From a bacterium (GTDB lineage Bacteria > Armatimonadota > Fimbriimonadia > Fimbriimonadales > Fimbriimonadaceae), in assembly GCA_013823945.1 (NCBI GenBank), contig PNMZ01000002.1:434001-498000 (forward strand): a stretch of 64,000 nucleotides of DNA, written 5' to 3'. A model generated the notes under the pieces. It made no database searches and was not told the origin of the DNA. It worked only from the letters and a program-made list of their open reading frames with translations. Each line of letters starts with the position of its first letter. The first letter of the stretch is position 1. Both the position numbers and the translations under genes were made by a program. Shown here piece by piece: positions 36,486 to 44,160 of this stretch.

Positions 36486-37682
36486 TTAGGGCCATGAGTC
36501 TCGCTTGCTCGTGAGTGGGTTTAAGTATTCCGTCCAAAAATAACTCTGTTGCGGCGGAACTGAGAGGGCGATCTCATCATCAACCGTTTGGAAAGCAATT
36601 TTTATCGGATATTTACCTTCTGGAGCACCGTTGGTATTCGCATGGTCACCCCATGCATAACCTTGGGCATAAGCAACAAAGGAAACTCCGGGACGCGACA
36701 TCAAATCTCCCTTTGTATTCAAGGAAATCGTTCCTTCGATCATCCCTGCAATTCCCTTTTCAGTTCCATCTCGACCCTCCAAATTCGTCATTTTGAACAA
36801 ACCCTGGAAATGGTATTCGCTCTTTGACAATCTTGAGACCTGAATGTCCAAGGTGCGAATGTTGTCAAATCGCCACCGATTCGGTTCCCCTCGCACATTG
36901 TCAACCAAATGGAAACGGGCCAATCTACGGGCCAACTTGGCGGGCAATGGGAAGGTCGTCAACGGGTTCGATTGAATCGCCTGAATGTCTTCCGGGAAAA
37001 TCCAAAAATGATCTCGGCCAATACTTCGGTTCTTCTCTGGTGCGTCCTCTGGCAGTGGCAAAATCCGAGAAATTGAGCGAACGACGGTTGTGCCGGCTGG
37101 TCGCTCTCGACTCCAGGAACGTGGCGATGTCAGAGGCTCATGCTTAGCCTCGGGCGGACTCTTCTTGAACGATTCAAGTCCCTCATCAAGTAGCTTCATA
37201 AACTCGTCACGTTGGCGACCATGCATGCTGAATTTGTAAGCCTGTCCATCCGCACCAACAACGTAAAACCCTTGTCCAGTCACACCCTTCGTCACCCCGG
37301 GATGGACTTTTTGTGCCGTATTCAGGAACCAGCTCCTTTCGGGCGACTCCCACTTACTTACTTGGAGTTCATTTGTGTTCCCCGCGAATGGAATGAACTC
37401 TGACTTAAGACGCTGAATAACATCGGGGCGAGTGAACAAGTCACGCTTGTCCGCTTGACCATTGTTTCACGTACAGCCCGTCGGATGACCGTTCATCATC
37501 CACATGAAAATGGGCTTGTTCTGGCGATAGGCTTCCCGACGCGCCTCAAAAAGATCAAGATGCCACCCAACTTCCATCCACTTTTCTTCTTCGGGAAGGG
37601 GCCAAAGTGCATTCACTTGTTCCGATACAGTCAGTGGACTTCCGATTGTCGCAAAAAGGGCCAGCATGGGCAACATCCGCAT
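36486..37682 (-). CDS. Secreted thioredoxin-fold protein, candidate selenoprotein with in-frame UGA
   Basis: One frame of 399 codons runs across this region and is interrupted only by a TGA at 37467-37469 (codon 72). Before it are a signal peptide (MRMLPMLALFATIG) and the thioredoxin-like lead EARREAYRQNKPIFMWMMNG; the redox motif reads GHPTGCT, then UGA, then NNGQADKRDLF. After it come typical thioredoxin_7 elements (FTRPDVIQRLKSEFIPFAG) and an uncharacterised carboxy domain of about 230 residues. A hairpin fitting the bacterial SECIS pattern follows the TGA. If UGA is selenocysteine, the product has 398 residues; otherwise the gene is broken at codon 72. Sense coding on both sides in the same frame favours recoding. 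It starts eight bases after the DUF692-like gene. Confidence 0.7.
37440..37469 (-). promoter_or_regulatory. Candidate bacterial SECIS element with its UGA codon
   Basis: On the minus strand the TGA at 37469-37467 is followed after seven bases by GTCAAGC-GGACAA-GCGTGAC (37459-37440). The arms pair as GTCA/TGAC and GC/GC around one A-G mismatch, and the six-base loop starts with GG. The loop begins 15 bases after the TGA. Known bacterial SECIS hairpins have a short stem and a G among the first loop bases at about this distance. The fold is by eye only. Confidence 0.55.
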
Positions 37683-37689
37683 AGTCTAT

Positions 37690-38511
37690 TCAAATCACAT
37701 CCAAAATTGTTCGAACTCCACGGCACGATCGAATAATTTCATCCATGTCGGAACGCCATTCAAAGTTCTCACCGAATCCACCATATTCAATGGCGACAGT
37801 ATTTGGCCTCGCTGCATGTCCGTGCCTGATTGCCGCCGCAACAAACGCTGTGCATTCCCAGTCATCTTCTGTCATAGGCAATGAATCATAGAGAGTTTCG
37901 CCATTGGGTTTCAGTCCAACTCCCGCGATGTGCCACTCCCGGAGAGCATAGAGGGGAAACCGCATCAGCTCTTCCCGAAAATCAAGTCCATTTTCGATGC
38001 AAGTAATCTTCAGATGAGCCGAGTCGAGCAAGAGTCCGCAGCCAGTTTCAGAAACAATCTGGCAAAAGAACTCGCCTAGCGTGCTCACTTTTTCGGTTTC
38101 ACTTGCATCAGCCCGAGCAACCGAATTCTCGATGATCACTCGTTCGACACCAAATCTATCCGCTAATTCCAAAATTGACCTCCGGCAACTGTCTAGGTAC
38201 TGATCAACCGAACAATCGTCACCAAACCACTCACTCTTAAACACTATGTGCAGATTTGCAAATTCGCTCTCGCATTCGTCGAAAAGTCTCTCAATCCAAT
38301 CCCATTCCGGCTCCGGATGGTCGAAATTCACCACACCCGAAGGCCCAACTCCCAGGGGGAAATGGACATAAAAGCGGCCCGAAGCCGCCGTCTCTGAGAT
38401 CCACTCTTCAGCAAGGCCGGTTTTGAGCAAATCCACCGGAATTCGGCTCTTCTCTCGTGCTAGGATCGCTTGAGAACTGGCATTAATTGCAAGTTTCAAC
38501 CATGGCTCCAA
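37690..38511 (-). CDS. Divergent DUF692/MNIO-like TIM-barrel protein
   Basis: This 273-residue protein resembles the DUF692 family, multinuclear iron oxidases that modify cysteine or other residues in peptides. The matching stretch is VIIENSVA, then ETGCGLLLDSAHLKI, GLDFREELMRFPLYALREWH and IAGVG, then VAIEYGG near the end. Several expected metal ligands differ: the usual DxNN after LLLD is DSAHL, and the usual second histidine of HLAGH is a valine. It could instead be a general xylose-isomerase-like barrel. A TTG start at 38511 is used; it overlaps the dehydratase by 16 bases. The thioredoxin-fold gene follows after seven bases. Confidence 0.65.
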   Translation of the reverse strand: MEPWLKLAINASSQAILAREKSRIPVDLLKTGLAEEWISETAASGRFYVHFPLGVGPSGVVNFDHPEPEWDWIERLFDECESEFANLHIVFKSEWFGDDCSVDQYLDSCRRSILELADRFGVERVIIENSVARADASETEKVSTLGEFFCQIVSETGCGLLLDSAHLKITCIENGLDFREELMRFPLYALREWHIAGVGLKPNGETLYDSLPMTEDDWECTAFVAAAIRHGHAARPNTVAIEYGGFGENFEWRSDMDEIIRSCRGVRTILDVI

Positions 38512-39452
38512 AATTCAGCAAGACGAGCAAGATCAACATTTCCACCGGTCACAACAATCCCTACGCGTTGACCCTGGATATCTCGAGTCCCACCCAGGAT
38601 CGGCGCAAAACTCAAACAACCAGTTGGCTCAACAATCATTTTGAGCGTTTCTGCGTATCGCTTCGTTCCCTTAATCAACCAGTCGTCAGGCACGGAGAGC
38701 ATCTCACTGACATTTTCCCGGATGATGCTGAACGTCAACGCACTCGCGCTCGGAGTCCGAGCCCCGTCGGCAATTGTGACTGGATCTTTAACGCTTTCCA
38801 GCGTGCCTGACCGGAATGAGCGGCAAATATCGTCGCCCGCTTCTGGCTCAACGCCAATTACCGCGCAGTTGGGAGACAATTCCCGTGCAGAAATCGAAGA
38901 GCCGCTGAGCAAACCGCCGCCACCCGCACAAACATAGAGTTGATCCAATTCGCCAACATCTTCAATAAGTTCCTTGACCGCGGTTCCTTGCCCCGCAACG
39001 ATCCAAGGATGATCATATGGTGGAATGACGGTCAAACCTCGCTCCTCCGCCAACTTCGCCCCAAGGGATTCGCGGGTTGTTTCATCGCGATCGTAGAGGA
39101 TAACTTCCCCACCGTATCCCTTTGTCGCAGCGATTTTGAGAGCGGGCGCGTCATCCGGCATGACAACCGTAACTGCAACTCCATGCACTTCTCCAGCGCG
39201 GGCAAGAGCTTGTGCGTGATTCCCAGAAGAAAACGTCAAAACACCCCGCTCTCGCTCACTCTCAGTGAGTTGCAGAATGGCGTTGGTTGCACCTCGATAC
39301 TTAAAAGATCCAGTGACCTGAAAATTCTCACACTTAAAAAACAGTTCGGCTCCGAACTCTTCGTTCCATCGTCGAGAAGCCCGAACGGGAGTCCTGTGCA
39401 CGAACGACGATATCCGATCATGGGCTGCCTCAATGTAAGAAAAATCGACCAT
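38496..39452 (-). CDS. PLP-dependent threonine/serine dehydratase
   Basis: This 318-residue fold-type II enzyme deaminates threonine or serine, or racemises serine. The PLP lysine is in VTGSFKYRGATNAI near residue 50, the phosphate-binding loop is CAGGGGLLSG and FSSGNHAQALA binds the substrate carboxylate. It lacks the carboxy regulatory domain of biosynthetic IlvA and so resembles catabolic TdcB or serine racemase. It appears to be the first gene of a three-gene run with the DUF692-like and thioredoxin-fold genes. Confidence 0.88.
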   Translation of the reverse strand: MVDFSYIEAAHDRISSFVHRTPVRASRRWNEEFGAELFFKCENFQVTGSFKYRGATNAILQLTESERERGVLTFSSGNHAQALARAGEVHGVAVTVVMPDDAPALKIAATKGYGGEVILYDRDETTRESLGAKLAEERGLTVIPPYDHPWIVAGQGTAVKELIEDVGELDQLYVCAGGGGLLSGSSISARELSPNCAVIGVEPEAGDDICRSFRSGTLESVKDPVTIADGARTPSASALTFSIIRENVSEMLSVPDDWLIKGTKRYAETLKMIVEPTGCLSFAPILGGTRDIQGQRVGIVVTGGNVDLARLAEFWSHG

Positions 39453-39506
39453 CGAAAATTATGCTACCCACGTCGGATACCCTATCTCGGGCGGAATCAC
39501 CCGTCT

Positions 39507-39833
39507 TTACATTCCAGCTGCTTTCTCTGCAACCTTTGCCGAATCGTTCTTACCCATTTTCAAGCACGAATCGCAGCACATGAAGTACCGAGTGCCCTCG
39601 TGATCAACATAGCCTACGGCCTCACTCTCGTCCTTCATTTCAACTCCCATCATTGGGCAAACCAGTTTTCCGTATTTATTCTTAAACGCTACCGGCTCTG
39701 AAGTGGACCCACCTGTCTCAACCTTGGCTGCTGAGTTTGCCTCACCCGTCGGAGCAGCCGCTTCCGGTTCTGCCGCACAACCAACAAAGACGAACGCAGC
39801 AATCAAGCCCAACAACAAACTTTTCAGTTTCAT
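39507..39833 (-). CDS. Lipoprotein with YHS-type metal-binding domain
   Basis: This 108-residue lipoprotein has the signal KLKSLLLGLIAAFVFVGC with its lipobox cysteine, then an Ala/Glu-rich linker. The YHS-like domain is LVCPMMGVEMKDESEAVGYV followed by YFMCCDSCLKMG. The cysteines and methionines suggest binding of copper or another soft metal outside the cytoplasm. The ATG at 39833 is chosen because it gives the lipoprotein signal; nine earlier codons are also open. It lies 54 bases before the dehydratase start. Confidence 0.8.
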   Translation of the reverse strand: MKLKSLLLGLIAAFVFVGCAAEPEAAAPTGEANSAAKVETGGSTSEPVAFKNKYGKLVCPMMGVEMKDESEAVGYVDHEGTRYFMCCDSCLKMGKNDSAKVAEKAAGM

Positions 39834-39910
39834 AGTCAACCTTATGTTCCAAATCGGCAAATAGTTCCCTGCGCCAGCGAGAACATGCGGTGTAGACTCA
39901 CCTCATCGAA

Positions 39911-41116
39911 ATGACCTTGCCGCTTTCAGACCGCGCCCAAGCAATGCCCGCTTCCCCCATTCGTAAGCTTGCACCGTATGCAGATCAAGCAAAAAAAGAG
40001 GGAGTCACGGTCTACCATCTCAACATTGGACAACCCGATGTCCCCAGCCCTCAGCAATTTTGGGATGCGATTAAAAATATTAATCTCAGCGTTCTCGAAT
40101 ACTCCAATTCGGCTGGAATTGCCGAACTGCGTGAAAAAGCCGCAGCCGACTATCGGCGCCAAGGAATCGAGGTCACCGCCGATCAAGTTTTGATCACAAC
40201 CGCTGGTTCGGAGTCCTTGAGCATTGCCCTCAGTGTGATCTGCAATGCGGGTGATGAGGTAATCATTCCTGAACCGCTTTATGCCAACTATATTGGTTTT
40301 GCCGCTGGAACGGGCATCAAAGTTGTTCCCATACCAACTTACATTGAGTCAGGATTTGCTCTCCCTCCCTCGGAGGAGTTTGAACGGCGCATCACCGAGA
40401 GAACTCGAGCCATCGTCATCTGCAACCCAGGCAACCCGACCGGCACCACTTACTCACGCGAACAACTCGACGAATTGCTTGCGATTGCAAGAAAGCACGA
40501 TCTTTATGTCATAGCTGATGAAGTGTATCGAGAGTTTTGTTATGATGGAATTAGGCCGGTCAGCGTCCTCCAACTCGAAAATTCTGACCAAAACGTCATT
40601 ATGGTGGATTCGGTCAGTAAGAAATTTAGCTTGTGCGGGGCCAGAATTGGTTTCTTTGTGACGAGGAATAGCGACTTGATGGGCCCTGCGATCCGGTTTG
40701 CTCAGGCTCGTCTGAGTAGCCCAACTCTTGAAATGATGGGCGTCATGGCTGCCTATGACACCCCCGCGAGCTACTTTGACGAACTGCGGGCGGAATACAC
40801 AAAGAGGCGAGATCTCCTCATTTCGCGATTGCGCGCGATTCCGGGCGTGGTCTGCCCGGATATTCAAGGCGCATTCTATGCAATGGTTCGGCTTCCCATC
40901 GACGATAGTGACAAATTTTGCCAGTGGATGCTGGAATCATTCCGCCATAAGAACAGCACAGTAATGATGGCACCGGGCACCGGATTTTATGCCACTCCAG
41001 GCTCTGGAAAATGTGAAGTCCGTATTGCGTACGTTTTGAATACCGAGAAGATTGGCTTAGCGATGGATTGCCTCGAAATCGCCCTTCAGCAGTATCCTGG
41101 ACGAACTAACGCTTAA
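39911..41116 (+). CDS. Class I/II pyridoxal-phosphate aminotransferase
   Basis: This 401-residue enzyme belongs to the aspartate aminotransferase superfamily. Typical segments are LNIGQPDVPSPQQFWDAI, ITTAGSESLSIALSVICNAG, ICNPGNPTGTTYSREQLD and the PLP lysine in VDSVSKKFSLCGARIGF. The substrate arginine lies near CEVRIAYVLN. The amino acid it uses cannot be told; aspartate or an aromatic/alanine-type substrate are possible. Its stop overlaps the convergent membrane protein stop by 11 bases. Confidence 0.9.
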   Translation: MTLPLSDRAQAMPASPIRKLAPYADQAKKEGVTVYHLNIGQPDVPSPQQFWDAIKNINLSVLEYSNSAGIAELREKAAADYRRQGIEVTADQVLITTAGSESLSIALSVICNAGDEVIIPEPLYANYIGFAAGTGIKVVPIPTYIESGFALPPSEEFERRITERTRAIVICNPGNPTGTTYSREQLDELLAIARKHDLYVIADEVYREFCYDGIRPVSVLQLENSDQNVIMVDSVSKKFSLCGARIGFFVTRNSDLMGPAIRFAQARLSSPTLEMMGVMAAYDTPASYFDELRAEYTKRRDLLISRLRAIPGVVCPDIQGAFYAMVRLPIDDSDKFCQWMLESFRHKNSTVMMAPGTGFYATPGSGKCEVRIAYVLNTEKIGLAMDCLEIALQQYPGRTNA

Positions 41117-41531
41117 TGACCATCCAGGCTGCGAGTACTGCTTGAATTGTCCAAGCTAAGGCTCTGGGCCAGTTCGTCCTGATGAGTTGTTCGATCAATT
41201 CCAAGTCCTTTGTAACCAATTTCATGTGAATTGGACCACTCACGAGGCCCGTCCACCCCACTGAGAGCGCAAGGCAAAGAATCACTGAAACTTTCACCCA
41301 CCACGAATCGGAGAGGCTCAGAGTCGCAAACGAGCATAGAATTTGGATAATCATTGGGGGTCCAACCAAAAGCCCGGTTGCGGAAGTGTGCAAAGTGTGA
41401 AATTGAGTCCAATCTTCAGCGGCTACAAACCTAAACGCGGGGTAATGAACCAGCCCAACGTACCACCCGACCGCCGCCATCCAAGCGGCACTACAAGCAA
41501 GCCCAGCCCAAATCAACCGATCCCAATCCAC
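41106..41531 (-). CDS. Small four-helix membrane protein
   Basis: This 141-residue protein has four hydrophobic helices (about residues 5-25, 48-68, 75-98 and 118-138). The first loop carries VGLVHYPAFRFV and the helix after it LHTSATGLLVGPPMIIQ, a pattern of conserved His and Pro seen in small DUF4149-like membrane proteins. No enzyme motif is present and no name is justified. It is a single-gene unit, upstream of the rpmB terminator on the plus-strand map. Confidence 0.72.
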   Translation of the reverse strand: MDWDRLIWAGLACSAAWMAAVGWYVGLVHYPAFRFVAAEDWTQFHTLHTSATGLLVGPPMIIQILCSFATLSLSDSWWVKVSVILCLALSVGWTGLVSGPIHMKLVTKDLELIEQLIRTNWPRALAWTIQAVLAAWMVIKR

Positions 41532-41545
41532 AATTACCTACTATG

Positions 41546-41582
41546 CAAAAATGCCTCGTTCTGTTATCAGAACGAGGCATTA
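41546..41582 (-). terminator. Rho-independent terminator of rpmB
   Basis: On the minus strand AATGCCTCGTTCTG and CAGAACGAGGCATT pair perfectly over 14 bases with a four-base loop, followed by TTTTTGC. It lies 19 bases after the rpmB stop. Confidence 0.92.
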
Positions 41583-41600
41583 CGCAGTGAATTTGAAATC

Positions 41601-41867
41601 TTAGACGTTATAGTCTGGCTTAATCAGCCAGGCTTTGGGAATCGGTTTCAATCCGCAAATGACGGCGGCGTATTCGTCGGTCTTCATGACTGAAGCAGCA
41701 ACTGTGAGTCGCACTTTACCGTTCGGGGTTTGGATTGTAACCGTTTGGAGGTTGGCGTGCTGCCACCGGTTCTTGTGCGGGGCTCGAAACTTCCAAGCCG
41801 AGTGTCGGTGCCGCACGTGCTTTGCTTTATTCGCTTTCTTTCCGCTTACTTGACAGACCTTTGCCAT
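41601..41867 (-). CDS. rpmB: 50S ribosomal protein L28
   Basis: L28 is a small basic protein of the large ribosomal subunit. The 88-residue sequence has the family pattern: CQVSGKKANKAKHVRHRHSA near the start, FRAPHKNRWQHANLQTVTI and the closing VMKTDEYAAVICGLKP. Length is at the upper end of the usual range. A perfect hairpin terminator follows. Two tRNA genes lie upstream on the same strand, but an own promoter is likely. Confidence 0.95.
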   Translation of the reverse strand: MAKVCQVSGKKANKAKHVRHRHSAWKFRAPHKNRWQHANLQTVTIQTPNGKVRLTVAASVMKTDEYAAVICGLKPIPKAWLIKPDYNV

Positions 41868-41962
41868 CTCAATCTCCGTTTTCCTGCGCTCACGGCTTTC
41901 GCCGCGACTCCCAATTATATCTTGTTGGTGCTTTTCACCCTAGGCACAGGGGAAAAAGTTTA

Positions 41963-42038
41963 TGGTGCCGCAAGCCGGACTCGAACCGGCGACCCAAGCA
42001 TTTTCAGTGCTTTGCTCTACCAACTGAGCTACCGCGGC
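41963..42038 (-). tRNA. tRNA-Phe(GAA)
   Basis: A 76-base cloverleaf reads from the minus strand. The acceptor GCCGCGG pairs with TTGCGGC (two G-U pairs), the D arm is GCTC-AGTTGGTA-GAGC, and the anticodon loop CTGAAAA has anticodon GAA. The T arm is GCCGG-TTCGAGT-CCGGC. The discriminator A and CCA end are encoded. Confidence 0.95.
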
Positions 42039-42044
42039 ACAAAA

Positions 42045-42120
<76 letters not shown>

Positions 42121-42185
42121 GCGTGGGAACCAAATTATGCCTAACTGACCTCCATAAACGCAAGGCTCGGGACGCATGGCCCTAG

Positions 42186-43283
42186 TCATTTGCCGGAAGA
42201 CAGGAGTTCTCGCACAAGGCTTCCCTGTACTTCTCCATCCAATAAAAACGCATCATGACCCCATGGCCGGCTGATTTCCACATGTTTCGAGAGCAAACCT
42301 GCCGCAATTGCCATCTTATTGAGGGCCACACTCTGGTGAGTTGGGTAAATCCAATCCGAGTCAAAACTCGTAAATAGAAATTCAGCCTTTGCACCATCTA
42401 ATGAAGGCAGTTCAAAGTAGTCAATGGCCCGAGTGACAACAAGGAGTGTATTGGCATCAAATCGAGCCGTGAACTTATCCCCCTGATAGTTCAAGTAACT
42501 CTCAACTGCAAACTCAATCCCTCCGTCAAAGGCGAAGTTCTCCTTGTCTTGCAATCGCCGTCCAAATTTCTGCCGAAAGCTGTCTTCGCTGAGATAGCTG
42601 AGGTGTCCAATCATTCTTGCCACCGCTAGACCGTTCACCGGCCCACACGAGTCGTAATAATCTCCGCCTCGAAATTCTGGGTCGCGCAGAATAGCTTGCC
42701 GACTCGACTCATTGAATCCAATCTGCATGGCATCGTGAGCCGAGCAGCTTGCCGTACACCAAACCCTGGCAACAGAATCAGGAAACTGAACTGCCCACGA
42801 CAGTGCTTGCATGCCACCCATACTTCCGCCGGCAACAAGTGCCCAACGTTCAATATCCAAGAACCGCATAAGCCGTTCCTGGGCAACAACCATGTCCTCA
42901 ATCTGAACTGCTGGAAACCGAGAGCCATACGGCAGACCTTCTGGGGCAACCGAACTCGGACCCGTCGAACCTTGGCATCCACCCAGAACATTTGAACCAA
43001 CGACGAAATAGTGATTCGTGTCAATTGCCAAACCTGGCCCAACCAGACGATCCCACCACCCAATCGCGTGAGAATCCCCACTCAGAGCATGACAAACTAA
43101 AATCGCATTGTCACGCGCATCGTTCAGTTGACCCCACGTCTCATAGGCAACCGTGACTGATTCCAAATGGCCCCCGGCTCGCAATCCGATGGATCCGATA
43201 TCCGCATATTGACGACCAGCATCTACAACTGCCGTGCGTTCATTTTCAGAAAAAAGGGCATCGTCTGGTGATTTGCTCGTCAT
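42186..43283 (-). CDS. metX: Homoserine O-acetyltransferase
   Basis: MetX acylates homoserine in methionine synthesis. The 365-residue alpha/beta hydrolase has VTVAYETWGQLN near the start, NVLGGCQGSTGPSS, the nucleophile serine in AGGSMGGMQALSWA and the catalytic histidine in RPWGHDAFLL; the aspartate is in FDSDWIYP. The GG-C-GSTGP signature separates it from other hydrolases. Acetyl or succinyl preference cannot be seen. It is divergent from the second PEP-CTERM gene, with about 112 bases between them. No SAM riboswitch is seen upstream. Confidence 0.93.
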   Translation of the reverse strand: MTSKSPDDALFSENERTAVVDAGRQYADIGSIGLRAGGHLESVTVAYETWGQLNDARDNAILVCHALSGDSHAIGWWDRLVGPGLAIDTNHYFVVGSNVLGGCQGSTGPSSVAPEGLPYGSRFPAVQIEDMVVAQERLMRFLDIERWALVAGGSMGGMQALSWAVQFPDSVARVWCTASCSAHDAMQIGFNESSRQAILRDPEFRGGDYYDSCGPVNGLAVARMIGHLSYLSEDSFRQKFGRRLQDKENFAFDGGIEFAVESYLNYQGDKFTARFDANTLLVVTRAIDYFELPSLDGAKAEFLFTSFDSDWIYPTHQSVALNKMAIAAGLLSKHVEISRPWGHDAFLLDGEVQGSLVRELLSSGK

Positions 43284-43395
43284 TCCATCAAAATCTACCT
43301 GTTACCAATACGAGTTCCCCCAAACCACAACAACACATCGACGGCTGCATGATATAATCAAGGTTCATTTCCTGATTTTCGGAGAGACAACAACA

Positions 43396-44100
43396 ATGAA
43401 AAAATTTCCGCTGCTCGCATTTGCATGCGTTTTTGCCCCAATTGCGTCTGCCCAAACGTTTGGCTTTGAAACTTCTGAAGGATTCACCGTCGGCAACTTA
43501 GATGGCCAACAAAGCTGGAACGGTGCCTCCAACGCATCAGTAAGTACTGAGAGAGCAAGAACTGGAACCCAATCTGTCAAAACAATCGGTGGATCATCTG
43601 GCGGTTCTTCATGGGTTGACTTTAGCCCAGCTCTCACTGACGAGTTCTTCATGTCTGTCTATGTAAATATCGTTTCCGGAAGCTCAGCTGATCGAATCTT
43701 CGGAATCACCGCATTTAACGGCTTTTTGACCGGTCCAAATGTAACCATCTCATCAAGCGGACAAGTGCGGGCTGGAAATTCTTCTGCATTTTCTGCTCCG
43801 GTTGTGGGCAATCTCACATCGGTGGCAACTGATCGATGGATCCAAATTGGTCTGCTTTACACTCCAGGCACTACGTCTGCAACGGTTTTTGCCGATGGAC
43901 AGCAGTTCAACGTCAACCTGGGCTCCTCATTGAGTCAAATCACCGACATCGGAATTTATTCCGATTACATCAGCGACATCAATAGTACGGGAACCGCCTA
44001 CTTTGATGACTACAATGTTGGCGACGCAGTACCTGAGCCTGCAACCCTGATCGTATTGGGGACGGCTGCATTGGCAGTTGCGCGGCGAAAACGAAAGTAA
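43396..44100 (+). CDS. PEP-CTERM sorting domain protein
   Basis: This 234-residue exported protein has a signal peptide (KKFPLLAFACVFAPIASA) and a carboxy PEP-CTERM signal with VPEPATLIVLG, a hydrophobic helix and the tail ARRKRK. The body resembles a lectin-like beta sandwich: FETSEGFTVGNLDGQQSW near the start and YFDDYNVGDA near the end. The ATG at 43396 is chosen because GGAGAG lies nine bases upstream and a signal peptide starts there; the frame is open further back. A terminator follows. Confidence 0.88.
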   Translation: MKKFPLLAFACVFAPIASAQTFGFETSEGFTVGNLDGQQSWNGASNASVSTERARTGTQSVKTIGGSSGGSSWVDFSPALTDEFFMSVYVNIVSGSSADRIFGITAFNGFLTGPNVTISSSGQVRAGNSSAFSAPVVGNLTSVATDRWIQIGLLYTPGTTSATVFADGQQFNVNLGSSLSQITDIGIYSDYISDINSTGTAYFDDYNVGDAVPEPATLIVLGTAALAVARRKRK

Positions 44101-44120
44101 GTCTCTTTCACCAATTTATC

Positions 44121-44160
44121 AAAATCCCCTCCTGATTGATTCAAGAGGGGATTTTCTTTT
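44121..44160 (+). terminator. Rho-independent terminator after the PEP-CTERM gene
   Basis: AAAATCCCCTC (44121-44131) pairs with GAGGGGATTTT (44145-44155) and is followed by CTTTT. The A-rich 5' arm makes it usable on both strands, and the convergent PilT-type gene ends here. Confidence 0.88.

Noticed and set aside
36486-37439. Separate gene starting at a TTG at 37439
   Set aside because: This start lies inside the thioredoxin fold and in the same frame as the upstream part; a split gene with one in-frame TGA explains both pieces better.
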